Assembly: GCA_028065725.1 (NCBI GenBank)
Contig: JAPTVL010000173.1
Coordinates: forward strand, 124,001-188,000
From: Betaproteobacteria bacterium
Lineage (GTDB): Bacteria > Pseudomonadota > Gammaproteobacteria > Burkholderiales > Rhodocyclaceae
Length of the DNA stretch: 64,000 bases
Direction of reading: 5' to 3'
A program made the position numbers and the translations under genes. Positions 43,718-52,451 of the stretch are shown one piece after another; position 1 is the first letter of the stretch; every line of letters begins with the position of its first letter. The notes below the pieces were generated by a model. The model saw only the letters and a list, made by a program, of their open reading frames with translations. It was not told where the DNA came from and made no database searches.

Positions 43718-44541
43718 CAGCGGCCGAGAATCACCTCAAGCACGAAGCGACTGCCGACATAGGCCAGCAGCAGGGTGGCGAATCCCGTCAGGGTCCAGCG
43801 CAGCGCCACGCGGCCGCGCCAGCCGCGCAAGTGGCGGCCCACCAGCAGTGCCGCGAAAATAAGCCAGGAAAGAATGGCGAACAAGGTCTTGTGATTGAAG
43901 GTCAAGGCCTTGCCGAACAGGGTTTCCGAGAAAAAGATTCCGGAAATCAGCGTCAGGGTAAGCAGGACAAAGGCGACATGGATCAGCCGGAACAACAGCG
44001 ACTCCATGGTCAGCAGCGGCGGCAGGCCAGCCAGCAGCGGCGAGATGCGGCCGCGATGCAGGTTTTTTTCGGCAGTCGCCATGAGCAGGGCATGCAGGGC
44101 GGCCAGGGTAAACAGGCTGTAAGCCAGCATCGCCATCAGGAAGTGCAGGCGAAACGCCATTGAACTCGCATTGGTCAGCACATGCGCCTCGGCGAATACC
44201 GCCGGCAGCATTGCCGCCACCGCGGCCGCCGGCAGGCCGAGAACCTGCAAGCCCTCCATGCGGGCGTAGAAGCTCTCGATCCAGTAAAGCGCAATCGCGG
44301 CCCAAAGCATCACGGACAGGGCAATCGCGAAGCTGAAGCGCATGCTTTCGCCATCGAATATGGCCATGCGCAAACTGACGGCGTGGGCCAGCAGTGCCAC
44401 CAGCAGGAGGCCCCGCTCGCCAAGCTTGAGTCCGCCCGCCGGTTGGTCGAGCGCGGGTCCGCGCCAGCGGGTGCGCCAAAGATGTACCGCCAGGCCGGCA
44501 TAGATGGCCGCGGCCAGCAGATGCATTAAGATTGCGGGCAT
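43717..44541 (-). CDS. YpjD/CcsA-like cytochrome c assembly membrane protein
   Basis: 274-residue membrane protein with about eight helices of the CcsA/CcmC/YpjD group. FALSVMLWAAIALYWIESFY and HFLMAMLAYSLFTLAALHALLM contain conserved His and aromatic residues, and TFNHKTLFAILSWLIFAALLVGRHLRGWRGR has the typical late histidines. The full W-W-x-W-D haem motif of CcmC is absent. Next to CorC-like and ffh in E. coli too (ypjD-ffh), so the E. coli YpjD relation is likely; function there is unclear. Divergent from ffh by 55 bp. Confidence 0.88.
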   Translation of the reverse strand: MPAILMHLLAAAIYAGLAVHLWRTRWRGPALDQPAGGLKLGERGLLLVALLAHAVSLRMAIFDGESMRFSFAIALSVMLWAAIALYWIESFYARMEGLQVLGLPAAAVAAMLPAVFAEAHVLTNASSMAFRLHFLMAMLAYSLFTLAALHALLMATAEKNLHRGRISPLLAGLPPLLTMESLLFRLIHVAFVLLTLTLISGIFFSETLFGKALTFNHKTLFAILSWLIFAALLVGRHLRGWRGRVALRWTLTGFATLLLAYVGSRFVLEVILGR

Positions 44542-44596
44542 CGGCGAAGTCTACACCAAGCCTTCCATCTCTCAATGCATTTGCCCTCATCCATCC

Positions 44597-45952
44597 ATGC
44601 TAGATAACCTTACCCAGCGTCTTGGCCGGGTCGTAAAAAACCTGCGCGGCCAGGCGCGTCTGACTGACGACAATATTTCCGACATGCTGCGCGAAGTGCG
44701 CATGGCCTTGCTGGAGGCCGATGTGGCCTTGCCGGTGGTCAAGGACTTCACCGCCCGCGTCAAGGAAAAGGCGCTTGGCCAGGAGGTGATCGGTTCGCTG
44801 ACTCCCGGTCAGGCCCTGGTCGGCGTCGTGCATCGCGAACTCACTGAACTGATGGGCGGCGCCGGCGTCGGCCTCAATCTCGCCACCCAGCCGCCGGCGG
44901 TAATCCTGATGTCCGGCCTGCAGGGTGCGGGCAAGACGACGACCACGGCCAAGCTCGGCAAGTGGCTCAAGGAGCGGCAGAAGAAGAAGGTGCTGACGGT
45001 CAGCTGCGACGTCTATCGCCCCGCCGCCATCGAGCAGTTGAAAGCCGTTGCGGCCCAGGCCGGGATCGACTTCTTTCCGTCCACGGGCGAGCAAAAGCCC
45101 GCCGCCATCGCTGCCGCGGCACTCGATCACGCCAAGCGCCATTACTACGACGTGATCTTCGTCGACACCGCCGGACGTTTGGCCATCGACGAAGCGATGA
45201 TGGCCGAGATCAAGGATCTGCATGCGCTGCTGAAGCCGATCGAAACCCTGTTCGTGGTCGACGCCATGCTCGGCCAGGACGCGGTGAATACGGCGAAAGC
45301 CTTCAACGAAGCGCTGCCCCTGACCGGCGTGATCCTGACCAAGCTCGACGGCGATTCGCGCGGTGGCGCGGCGCTGTCGGTGCGCTATGTCACCGGCAAG
45401 CCGATCAAGTTCGCCGGTGTCGGCGAAAAGCTTACCGGGCTGGAGGAGTTCCATCCCGAGCGCATGGCCTCGCGCATCCTCGGCATGGGCGACATTCTCG
45501 GACTGGTCGAGGAGGCCCAGCGCGGTGTCGATCAGGACAAGGCGCAGGAATTCGTCAGGAAGATGAAGTCGGGCAAGGGCTTCGACCTCAACGACTTCAA
45601 GGTTCAGATCGGTCAGATGAAAAACATGGGCGGCATGGCGGCCATGCTCGAAAAGCTGCCCGCCCAGTTCAGCGCCATGGCGCAGAAGGCCGGCGGCGGC
45701 ATGGAAGACAAGACGGTGCGGCGCCTCGAAGGCATCATTAATTCGATGACGCCGACCGAACGCAGCAAGCCCGAAATCATCAAGGCCAATCGCAAGCGCC
45801 GCATCGCCACCGGCGCCGGCGTGTCGGTGCAGGAAGTCAACCGCCTGCTGAATCAGTTCGAGCAGACGCAGAAGATGATGAAGCAGTTCTCCAAGGGTGG
45901 CATGGCGAAGATGATGCGGGGTATGAAAGGAATGCTGCCGGGGATGCGGTAG
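44597..45952 (+). CDS. ffh: Signal recognition particle protein Ffh
   Basis: GTPase of the signal recognition particle, 451 residues, targeting membrane proteins with 4.5S RNA. N domain MLDNLTQRLGRVVKNLRGQA; G domain with G1 SGLQGAGKTTTTAKLGKWL (about residue 103), DVYRPAAIEQL, DTAGRLAIDEAMM and TKLDGDSRGGAAL. M domain (about 330-451) rich in methionine, KNMGGMAAMLEKLPAQ and the tail GGMAKMMRGMKGMLPGM. Start set at ATG 44597 because the conserved N domain begins there; upstream in-frame codons are not conserved. Confidence 0.97.
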   Translation: MLDNLTQRLGRVVKNLRGQARLTDDNISDMLREVRMALLEADVALPVVKDFTARVKEKALGQEVIGSLTPGQALVGVVHRELTELMGGAGVGLNLATQPPAVILMSGLQGAGKTTTTAKLGKWLKERQKKKVLTVSCDVYRPAAIEQLKAVAAQAGIDFFPSTGEQKPAAIAAAALDHAKRHYYDVIFVDTAGRLAIDEAMMAEIKDLHALLKPIETLFVVDAMLGQDAVNTAKAFNEALPLTGVILTKLDGDSRGGAALSVRYVTGKPIKFAGVGEKLTGLEEFHPERMASRILGMGDILGLVEEAQRGVDQDKAQEFVRKMKSGKGFDLNDFKVQIGQMKNMGGMAAMLEKLPAQFSAMAQKAGGGMEDKTVRRLEGIINSMTPTERSKPEIIKANRKRRIATGAGVSVQEVNRLLNQFEQTQKMMKQFSKGGMAKMMRGMKGMLPGMR

Positions 45953-45958
45953 TTTTTC

Positions 45959-45982
45959 GCCGTATCGTCAGCGCCGACTCTT
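45959..45982 (-). repeat. Dispersed 24-bp repeat, copy 10 (3' of ffh)
   Basis: Minus-strand AAGAGTCGGCGCTGACGATA then CGGC, in the convergent gap between ffh and the transglycosylase gene. One core change (GGCG to GACG); tail ACGGC intact. Confidence 0.8.
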
Positions 45983-46008
45983 GAGAGCCTTGTGGTTCGA
46001 CGCTGGAA

Positions 46009-46620
46009 CTAGCGCGGTCCTATCGTGCGCGGCCCCCAGGCCCAGTGCTTTTCCCACGCCCCGCGCACCATGTTCGGATACTCCGGCTTGCCCAGGCTGC
46101 CGTTGTAGCGGCCGAGCGCGCGGTAGAGGTCGCCGTTCTCGATGTCGAGGTAGTGGCGCAGGATGGTGCAGCCGAAGCGCAGGTTGGTGCGCATGTGGAA
46201 CAGGTTGTGGTCTTTTGCGCCGATCAGTTTCACCCAGAAGGGCATCACCTGCATGTAGCCGCGGGCGCCGGCGGACGACACCGAATACTTCTTGAAGCCG
46301 CTTTCGACCTGGATCAGGCCGAGCACCATCTGCGGGTCGAGGCCGGCGCGCTTGGCTTCGTAATACACGGTCTTGAGGAACTCCAGGCGGGCCTCGCGAT
46401 CCGGCATGCGGCGACTCAGGCGCGACGACATCTCGGTCAGCCAGTTGACCTTTTCCTGGATCGAGGGAAACTGGGGTTCAGGCGCGGCGCGATCGGCAAT
46501 TGCCGCGTGCAATGCGGCCTGCACGCTGGCGGCCAGCGGTTCGTACTGCTGTGCTCCGGCATGGGCCGCTGCCGGCAGGAGCACAGCGGAAAAATACAGT
46601 ACCAGCGCTAAGCGTCGCAC
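46009..46620 (-). CDS. Lytic transglycosylase (SLT domain)
   Basis: 203-residue exported muramidase-like enzyme. Signal peptide (residues 1-21, AAAHA). SLT/GH23 domain from about residue 80: [20 protein letters not shown] with catalytic Glu, [17 protein letters not shown], the [11 protein letters not shown] block, and [16 protein letters not shown]. It should cleave glycan strands to anhydromuramic ends. The start is GTG 46620; the gene overlaps proS by 13 nt, so it is expressed after proS. Small single-domain SLT proteins of this kind are common in betaproteobacteria near proS. Confidence 0.92.
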   Translation of the reverse strand: MRRLALVLYFSAVLLPAAAHAGAQQYEPLAASVQAALHAAIADRAAPEPQFPSIQEKVNWLTEMSSRLSRRMPDREARLEFLKTVYYEAKRAGLDPQMVLGLIQVESGFKKYSVSSAGARGYMQVMPFWVKLIGAKDHNLFHMRTNLRFGCTILRHYLDIENGDLYRALGRYNGSLGKPEYPNMVRGAWEKHWAWGPRTIGPR

Positions 46621-48323
46621 AGTTTCTGTTTGAGGAAGGCCGTCATTCCATCGGCGGCAACCATCGTGGCCTCGGTATCGCTGCGGCCCTTGTATTCCAG
46701 CTTGCCGACCAGAAGGCCGCGCTCGCCGACCACCACCCGGTGCGGGATGCCGATCAGTTCCCAGTCGGCGAACATCGAGCCGGGGCGCTCGTCGCGGTCA
46801 TCCAGTATCGCGTCGATGCCCGCGGCGAGCAGTTCCGCGTGGAGCGCCGCGGCCGCCGTGCGGACGGTTTCCGATTTGGCGAAGTTCATCGGCACGATGG
46901 CCACGGCAAATGGCGCGATACCGGCGGGGAAGACGATGCCGCGCTCGTCGTGGCCCTGCTCGATGGCGGCGCCGACAATGCGCGAGACGCCGATGCCATA
47001 ACAGCCCATTTCCATGACCTGATCCTTGCCCTGCTCGTCGAGGAAAGTGCATTTCAGGGCCTCGGCGTACTTGGTGCGCAACTGGAAGATATGGCCGACT
47101 TCGATGCCGCGGCACAGTTCGAGCGTGCCCTTGCCGTCGGGCGAGGGATCGCCCGCGACCACGTTGCGGATGTCGGCGACGCTTGCGGGCAGCGGCAGGT
47201 CGCGGCCGAAGTTGACGCCGGTGAGGTGAAACCCCTCTTCGTTGGCACCGCAGACAAAGTCGCTCATGGCGGCGACGCTGCGGTCGGCCACGACCCGGCC
47301 GGAAAATCCTACCGCACCGATGTAACCTGCCTTGCAGCCGAGCGCTTCGACGATTTCTTCGTCGCGGGCGAAGCGGAATTCACCGACTACCTTCTGTGCC
47401 TTTATTTCGTTCAGTTCGTGATCGCCGCGCAGCAACAGCAGGACAAACTTGCTGCCACCTTCCGTTTCCGCCATGACGGCGATGGCCTTGACGGTCTGCG
47501 TCAATGGCAGGCCGAGAAAAGCCGCGACATCCTCGCACTTGGTCTTGTCCGGCGTGGCCTTTTTCTCCATGGTCGCCGTGGCGCCGGCGCCGACTTTTAC
47601 CGGGGCAAGGGCTTCGGCCAGCTCGACGTTGGCCGCATAGTCCGAGGCCGGGCAGAAGGCGATCGCGTCCTCGCCCGAATCCGCCAGCACATGGAACTCG
47701 TGCGAGCCGGTGCCGCCGATGGCGCCGGTGTCCGCAGCCACCGCACGGAACTTCAGCCCGAGGCGGGTGAAGATGCGACTGTAGGTCTCGTACATGTTGC
47801 GGTATTCGCGTTCCAGGTCGGCATAGGAGGCGTGGAAGGAATAACCGTCCTTCATCAGGAACTCGCGTCCGCGCATGACGCCGAAGCGCGGCCGGATCTC
47901 GTCGCGAAACTTGGTCTGGATCTGGTAGAAATGGCGCGGCAGCTGGCGGTAGCTCTTGACCTCGCGGCGCACCACGTCGGTAATCACCTCTTCGTGGGTC
48001 GGGCCGATCACGAAATCGCGCTGGTGGCGGTCCTTGAAGCGCAACAGTTCCGGTCCATACTTCGGGCCGCGCCCGGATTCTTCCCATAACTCAAAGGGTT
48101 GGACCGCCGGCATGAGCATTTCGACGGCGCCGGCGCGATCCATTTCCTGACGCACGATGTTTTCCACCTTGCGCAGTACGCGCAAGCCCATCGGCAGCCA
48201 GGTGTAGATGCCGCCGGCCAGGCGGCGGATCAGGCCGGCGCGCAGCATCAGCTTGTGGCTGACGATTTCTGCATCGGAGGGAGCTTCCTTGAGGGTGGCG
48301 ATGAAAAACTGGCTGGCGCGCAT
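46608..48323 (-). CDS. proS: Prolyl-tRNA synthetase (bacterial type with INS domain)
   Basis: Class II synthetase of 571 residues. [20 protein letters not shown], motif 1 [20 protein letters not shown], motif 2 [25 protein letters not shown] (residues about 135-160), an editing insertion domain (about 230-390), motif 3 [12 protein letters not shown], and the anticodon-binding C terminus ending FLKQKLCDA. Start set at ATG 48323, as upstream codons are not conserved. A copy of the dispersed repeat falls in the insertion domain and encodes K-V-G-A-G-A-T-A. Divergent from rppH. Confidence 0.96.
   Translation of the reverse strand: MRASQFFIATLKEAPSDAEIVSHKLMLRAGLIRRLAGGIYTWLPMGLRVLRKVENIVRQEMDRAGAVEMLMPAVQPFELWEESGRGPKYGPELLRFKDRHQRDFVIGPTHEEVITDVVRREVKSYRQLPRHFYQIQTKFRDEIRPRFGVMRGREFLMKDGYSFHASYADLEREYRNMYETYSRIFTRLGLKFRAVAADTGAIGGTGSHEFHVLADSGEDAIAFCPASDYAANVELAEALAPVKVGAGATATMEKKATPDKTKCEDVAAFLGLPLTQTVKAIAVMAETEGGSKFVLLLLRGDHELNEIKAQKVVGEFRFARDEEIVEALGCKAGYIGAVGFSGRVVADRSVAAMSDFVCGANEEGFHLTGVNFGRDLPLPASVADIRNVVAGDPSPDGKGTLELCRGIEVGHIFQLRTKYAEALKCTFLDEQGKDQVMEMGCYGIGVSRIVGAAIEQGHDERGIVFPAGIAPFAVAIVPMNFAKSETVRTAAAALHAELLAAGIDAILDDRDERPGSMFADWELIGIPHRVVVGERGLLVGKLEYKGRSDTEATMVAADGMTAFLKQKLCDA
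47574..47598 (-). repeat. Dispersed 24-bp repeat, copy 11 (inside proS)
   Basis: Minus-strand AAAAGTCGGCGCCGGCGCCA then CGGCG, sense orientation, read as V-K-V-G-A-G-A-T-A in the editing insertion domain. Full core and tail match. Confidence 0.8.
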
Positions 48324-48454
48324 GGCTGTAGGCTGAAAGGCTGAAAGGGCGCATTTTACCTGCGGCCGGGAATTTGAAGATGCAGTGGAAGCGGCTTTCC
48401 AGCAAGGCGCGATTGTGAAAGAATGGTCGCCAATCAATCATTGGAATATGCATC

Positions 48455-48988
48455 ATGCTCGATCGTGAAGGCTTTCGCCCGAACGTCGGCATCGTTCTGG
48501 TCAACAGTCGCAACGAGGTGTTTTGGGGCAAGCGCATCCGCGAACATTCCTGGCAGTTTCCGCAGGGGGGTATCAAAAAGGGAGAGACCCCCGAACAGGC
48601 GATGCTGCGAGAACTGGAAGAGGAAACCGGCCTCAAGCCCGAACATGTGCGGATCATCGGCCGCACCCGCGACTGGTTGCGCTATGAGGTGCCGAAGCAC
48701 TGGATTCGCCGCGAATGGCGCAGCACCTACCGGGGACAGAAACAGATCTGGTTTCTGCTGCGCTTGGTCGGCCGCGACAGCGACGTTTGCCTGCGTGCCA
48801 GCGAACATCCGGAATTCGATGCCTGGCGCTGGAACAACTACTGGATTCCGCTGAGCAACGTGATCGAGTTCAAACGCGGCGTGTACGAATCGGCCCTGCT
48901 TGAACTGGCGCGCCTGCTTTTCGCGCATCCCGAAGAACGAATCCCGCGCTGGGAGTCGGAGTCGGACATGGCGGACCATTCGAAATGA
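48455..48988 (+). CDS. rppH: RNA 5'-pyrophosphohydrolase RppH
   Basis: 177-residue Nudix enzyme that removes pyrophosphate from mRNA 5' ends and so starts 5'-end-dependent decay. [20 protein letters not shown] and the Nudix box [23 protein letters not shown] (about residues 38-60) are diagnostic, with [10 protein letters not shown] and [11 protein letters not shown] following. Length matches E. coli RppH (176). ATG 48455. Divergent from proS; followed 7 bp later by the CNP1-like gene. Confidence 0.96.
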   Translation: MLDREGFRPNVGIVLVNSRNEVFWGKRIREHSWQFPQGGIKKGETPEQAMLRELEEETGLKPEHVRIIGRTRDWLRYEVPKHWIRREWRSTYRGQKQIWFLLRLVGRDSDVCLRASEHPEFDAWRWNNYWIPLSNVIEFKRGVYESALLELARLLFAHPEERIPRWESESDMADHSK

Positions 48989-48995
48989 AGCCGAA

Positions 48996-49535
48996 ATGAA
49001 GCCGGTCCTGGCCTTGCTTCTGCTGGGAGCCGCGGCCACTGCGCTCGCGCAGATGCCCGGCCCGTACGGCGTCAAGGAGCGCAACACCGGCTACGAGGAA
49101 GATGCGTCCTGGCAGGAGCAGCAGGAGGTCGATCTTCCGGCCTTTCCCAAGCCGGAAGATCTGCGCGAGTTCTACGTCGGCGCCGCGACCGCCAACAAAT
49201 ACCTCATCGATGCCAGCACGCTGGCCGTGGGCAGCGACGGCGTGGTGCGCTATGTCCTGGTGGTGAAGACCTCGGGTGGCGCCACCAACGTCAGTTTCGA
49301 GGGTATCCGCTGCAAGGAACGCAGCTGGAAACATTACGCCGCCGGTCGCAGCGACAGCACCTGGACCCGGCCGCGCGCCAATCGCAGCGAGTGGCGGCCG
49401 ATCGAAAACAAGCCGGTCAATCGATACCACGCGGCATTGAGCCGGGATTACTTCTGCCCGGGCGGCATCGCCATCTATACTGCCGACGAGGGGCGCAATG
49501 CCCTGCGCCTGGGCAAGCATCCGGCTGCGGATTGA
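48996..49535 (+). CDS. CNP1-like exported protein
   Basis: 179-residue protein with a signal peptide (residues 1-17, AATALAQ). The mature part holds an acidic stretch followed by LPAFPKPEDLREFYVGAATA, VVRYVLVVKTSGGATNVSFE, GIRCKERSWKHYAAGRSD and YFCPGGIAIYTADEGRNALR, the pattern of the CNP1-like family of neisserial and betaproteobacterial surface/periplasmic proteins; the two Cys residues probably form a disulfide. Role unknown. The ATG at 48996 is used because the signal peptide starts there. Likely co-transcribed with rppH and coq7. Confidence 0.82.
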   Translation: MKPVLALLLLGAAATALAQMPGPYGVKERNTGYEEDASWQEQQEVDLPAFPKPEDLREFYVGAATANKYLIDASTLAVGSDGVVRYVLVVKTSGGATNVSFEGIRCKERSWKHYAAGRSDSTWTRPRANRSEWRPIENKPVNRYHAALSRDYFCPGGIAIYTADEGRNALRLGKHPAAD

Positions 49536-49552
49536 CATATCGGGAGACTGTC

Positions 49553-50173
49553 TTGATCGATGCACTCATCACCGAATTCGACAAGGCACTGCGCGCCGTA
49601 TTCACCTCGGCGCCGACCCGCCGCCCGATGCCGGGCGCCGATCTGCCCGAGGCCGAGATGAGCGAGCAGGAAAAGCGTCACGTCGCCGCGTTGATGCGGG
49701 TCAATCACTGCGGCGAGATATGCGCCCAGGCCCTGTATCAGGGCCAGGCATGGGGCTCGCACGATCCGCAGGTGAGGCGGGAACTGGAACAGGCTGCCTG
49801 GGAAGAGACGGAGCACCTCAACTGGACTGAACGGCGCATCGGCGAACTGGGCGGCCGCAAGAGCCTGTTGAATCCGGTCTGGTATGCCGGTTCGCTGGCG
49901 ATCGGCGCGTTCGCCGGAAAGTGCGGCGATGCCTGGAGCCTGGGCTTTCTGGCCGAAACCGAGCGCCAGGTCGAAGGACACCTCGAGAGCCACAAGGCCC
50001 GTCTGCCGGTCCAGGACCGCAAGTCATGGGAGGTGCTGGAACAGATGAAGGCCGACGAGATGCGCCATGCGGAAACCGCGAGCTACCACGGCGCCCGAAA
50101 ACTGCCGCTTCCCGTCACACTGGCAATGAAGCTTTCTTCGAAGCTGATGACCCGGCTTTCCTACATCGCCTGA
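49553..50173 (+). CDS. coq7: Demethoxyubiquinone hydroxylase Coq7
   Basis: Di-iron enzyme hydroxylating 2-polyprenyl-3-methyl-6-methoxy-benzoquinol in ubiquinone synthesis, membrane associated. 206 residues. Iron ligands: Glu in MSEQEKRHVAALMRVNHCGE (E-x-x-H pattern as HCGEICAQ), EETEHLNWTERR, ETERQVEGHLESH and DEMRHAETA. Start is TTG 49553 (L-I-D-A-L-I) with GGGAGA upstream. It replaces the FAD-dependent UbiF/UbiM enzymes, usual for betaproteobacteria. Convergent with osmC. Confidence 0.94.
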   Translation: MIDALITEFDKALRAVFTSAPTRRPMPGADLPEAEMSEQEKRHVAALMRVNHCGEICAQALYQGQAWGSHDPQVRRELEQAAWEETEHLNWTERRIGELGGRKSLLNPVWYAGSLAIGAFAGKCGDAWSLGFLAETERQVEGHLESHKARLPVQDRKSWEVLEQMKADEMRHAETASYHGARKLPLPVTLAMKLSSKLMTRLSYIA

Positions 50174-50180
50174 ATCGCGT

Positions 50181-50597
50181 TCAGGACTCGACCACCTCGA
50201 AGCTGTGGGTGATCGCGGCAGTCTTGCCGAGCATGATGGATGCCGAGCAGTATTTTTCCGCGGAGAGCGTGACGGCACGTTCGACGACTTCGCGTTTCAG
50301 GTTCTTGCCGGTCACCACGAAGTGCATGTTGATGCTGGTGAACACCTTGGGGTCGAGTTCTGCGCGCTCGGCCTGAAGCTTCACTTCGCAACCGTTCACT
50401 GCATGGCGGCCGCGCTTGAGGATCAGCACGATATCGAAAGCCGTACAGCCCCCGGTGCCGGCCAATAGCAGTTCCATGGGGCGCGGCGCGAGGTTGCGCC
50501 CGCCCGCGTCGGGCGCACCGTCCATGCCTACCAGATGCCCGCTGCCGGTCTCGGCAACGAAACTCATTCCGTCATGCCAGCGTACTGTGCATTCCAT
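50181..50597 (-). CDS. OsmC-family protein
   Basis: 138-residue redox protein of the OsmC/Ohr superfamily. PMELLLAGTGGCTAFDIVLIL holds the first cysteine (about residue 52), and VTLSAEKYCSASIMLGKTAAIT the second (about 117). Such proteins reduce organic or sulfur hydroperoxides via this Cys pair; the YhfA-like subgroup is more likely than Ohr, given RPMELLLAGTGGC. ATG 50597. Convergent with coq7, 7 bp between stops. Confidence 0.9.
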   Translation of the reverse strand: MECTVRWHDGMSFVAETGSGHLVGMDGAPDAGGRNLAPRPMELLLAGTGGCTAFDIVLILKRGRHAVNGCEVKLQAERAELDPKVFTSINMHFVVTGKNLKREVVERAVTLSAEKYCSASIMLGKTAAITHSFEVVES

Positions 50598-51033
50598 GCT
50601 GCGCGCTCCCCGATGCTCAAGCCGGCATTCTAGCCGTGGTGCCGAAGCACGGATGCGGCGCTGCGGCAAAAACGGCCTAAATGCCTTTCTCCGCGATTCA
50701 GCAGTGGCCGCATCAGCGGTATTTCTGCGCCGAAGTGCCCATTTAATTCAGTGAAAGTTAAATTAAATCAAAAACATGAGCATGTCGTGTGTTTATACGA
50801 CAAAGTTTGTTTGCGCAATGCACAAAAAATCTTGCATTGCAACAAAGGTTGTGTGAGAATTTATTTAACGTTGCATTGACTGATGCTTTAAAAGCTTCAT
50901 CGCAGTCGGTGTGTGACCCCTGTCTCCTCCACCCTCCTCCTTTGGAGTGGATTCAGCGCAGCCCCGCCCGGGTTGCGTTTTTTTTGCGGATTTTTCGATG
51001 ACGGCGTCGAATTGCCCTGATTCTGACTCGGGT
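50598..51033. other. AT-rich intergenic region with stem-loops, no convincing gene
   Basis: The only gene-free stretch above 300 bp. 50598-50740 has the normal GC. From about 50741 to 50900 the sequence becomes strongly AT-rich (runs such as TTAAATTAAATC). It contains small stems TGTCGT/ACGACA (50783-50802) and GCAATGC/GCATTGC (50815-50840), then a true terminator at 50957. No ORF with a start, ribosome site and homology is apparent. It may encode a small RNA ending at the terminator or be a horizontally acquired remnant. Confidence 0.6.
50957..50985 (+). terminator. Rho-independent terminator ending the AT-rich region
   Basis: Stem CGCAGCCC (50957-50964) with GGGTTGCG (50970-50977), one G-T pair, a 5-base loop, followed by eight T residues. 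No annotated protein gene points into it, so it must end an unannotated plus-strand transcript. Confidence 0.85.
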
Positions 51034-51062
51034 TTGACAGGGTCGATGAAGCTCTGTACGAT
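51034..51062 (+). promoter_or_regulatory. Sigma-70 promoter for the tRNA-Lys genes
   Basis: TTGACA at 51034-51039, 17-bp spacer, TACGAT at 51057-51062. The predicted start lies about 10 bp before the first tRNA at 51080. Confidence 0.85.
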
Positions 51063-51079
51063 TCGCGCCCTTCTAGGCT

Positions 51080-51155
51080 GGGTCGGTAGCTCAGTCGGTA
51101 GAGCAGCGGACTTTTAATCCGTTGGTCGCGAGTTCGAATCTCGCCCGACCCACCA
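51080..51155 (+). tRNA. tRNA-Lys (anticodon UUU)
   Basis: 76-base tRNA with encoded CCA. Acceptor stem GGGTCGG pairs with CCGACCC; D-loop GGTAGCTCAGTCGGTAGAGC; anticodon loop CTTTTAA giving UUU; T-loop GGTTCGAATC-type (GAGTTCGAATCTC). Complete, no introns. Confidence 0.96.
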
Positions 51156-51178
51156 CCGTAATATATAATTTGCAATTC

Positions 51179-51254
51179 GGGTTGTTAGCTCAGTTGGTAG
51201 AGCAGCGGACTCTTAATCCGTAGGTCGAGTGTTCGAGCCACTCACAACCCACCA
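51179..51254 (+). tRNA. tRNA-Lys (anticodon CUU)
   Basis: 76-base tRNA with encoded CCA. Acceptor GGGTTGT with ACAACCC; anticodon loop CTCTTAA giving CUU; T-arm GTGTTCGAGCCAC. It follows the first tRNA-Lys by 23 bp and shares its promoter. Both Lys anticodons are thus encoded together. Confidence 0.95.
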
Positions 51255-51260
51255 GTATTC

Positions 51261-51292
51261 AAACGGCCCCCAGCGATGGAGGCCGTTTTTCT
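51261..51292 (+). terminator. Rho-independent terminator after the tRNA-Lys pair
   Basis: AAACGGCC (51261-51268) pairs with GGCCGTTT (51281-51288), followed by TTTCTTT. It ends the tRNA transcript before the convergent membrane-protein gene. Confidence 0.88.
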
Positions 51293-51330
51293 TTGGGCTT
51301 TGGGCTTACGCCAACCGGTTCGCCCGATCG

Positions 51331-52407
51331 TCAATGCATGGTAACGATCAAGCCCAGCAACAGCAGAATCAGGCCGCGTACTCCGCCCCAGCGGCCGAGT
51401 CGGGAACGCAAGACACGATGCTGTTCGCCCTGGACCCCCGGCCACAGCCATACCGGCAGCAACTGCGCGACAGCTCCGCTCACCAGCGGCAGCAGAAACG
51501 CAATCACAAAACCGGCGATTGCGGGGCGGGCCGGCATCGCGCCGAATCCGTGGAGCATGCCCAGCAGAAGCAGTCCGAGCAAACCGGCTGCGGCCGCCAC
51601 GAGGGAAGCCGCCGCACCATGAATCTGCAGCAAGGCCATGCCGAAGCGCGCTTGCCAGGCGCGCAGCATGCGCAGGACGACGATGGCGTAGAGCAGGGCG
51701 CCGAGCAGGGCCAGGGGCGTACCCGCCACGCTGGAGGAACCCGGGAGCAATCTTGAGGCGCCGACCGAGATCAGCAGGACGCCCAGCGCGGCCCACTTGA
51801 TGTCCTGCCGCAATCGCAATGCGGCATCGGGGTCGGGTCGACCGAGACAGGTCGGCAGCAGGACCTGCAGCGTGCCCAGCGCGGTCAGTCCGACAAAGCC
51901 CAGCAGGTTGGCATGCAGATGAAACAGGCGCAGACCTCCGCGCTCGGCGGGAAACATGGGCATCGCCACAACCGCGAGGAGTGCCAGCAACAGAAAACCG
52001 AGGGCGGCGAGGTACCAGTCCAGCCCCCGATGGCGCGGACCGAACATGCGCCGTGCGCGCGCCAGCGTCCAGGTCATCAGACTCACGGCGCCAAGGCCGC
52101 CCAGGGCGGCCCCCAGACCCAGTGTGCCCGCCGAAAAATCCGTGGCGAATGCAAGGACCGCCAGAAATCCGCCGCTCCACGTCAGCAAGGGCGGCGCCCA
52201 GGCCGCCCAGCCGGGTTCGCCACTGCGCGTCAGCACCGGGATGAAATAGCTCATGGCGCCCAGGATCAGCGGCAATATTCCCAGTCCGAACGCGATGTGG
52301 GCCGCCAGCTGCGGCACCGCCTGTCCGGCGACCAGCATGATGGCTGCCGCTGCCAGCGCGAGCAGGGCCGAGGCGGCGAGCAGTGGCAACAGGGTAACGG
52401 CGGGCAT
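51331..52407 (-). CDS. NnrS/CcoN-like multi-helix membrane protein
   Basis: 358-residue very hydrophobic protein with about twelve helices and conserved histidines in helix contexts: AAHIAFGLGILPLILGAMSY, FHLHANLLGFVGLTALGTLQ and LQIHGAAASLVAAAAG. This layout resembles NnrS and haem-copper-oxidase-type subunits, which bind haem or copper through such histidines. It may relate to nitric-oxide or cytochrome metabolism, in keeping with the nearby ccm and nap genes, but that is inference. ATG 52407 is used because the hydrophobic start MPAVTLLPLLAAS begins there. Divergent from an EamA transporter gene by 44 bp. Confidence 0.7.
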   Translation of the reverse strand: MPAVTLLPLLAASALLALAAAAIMLVAGQAVPQLAAHIAFGLGILPLILGAMSYFIPVLTRSGEPGWAAWAPPLLTWSGGFLAVLAFATDFSAGTLGLGAALGGLGAVSLMTWTLARARRMFGPRHRGLDWYLAALGFLLLALLAVVAMPMFPAERGGLRLFHLHANLLGFVGLTALGTLQVLLPTCLGRPDPDAALRLRQDIKWAALGVLLISVGASRLLPGSSSVAGTPLALLGALLYAIVVLRMLRAWQARFGMALLQIHGAAASLVAAAAGLLGLLLLGMLHGFGAMPARPAIAGFVIAFLLPLVSGAVAQLLPVWLWPGVQGEQHRVLRSRLGRWGGVRGLILLLLGLIVTMH

Positions 52408-52451
52408 TGCCGGATTGTAATGGCGGTGGCCGCATGCGACACTCGCGCCCC

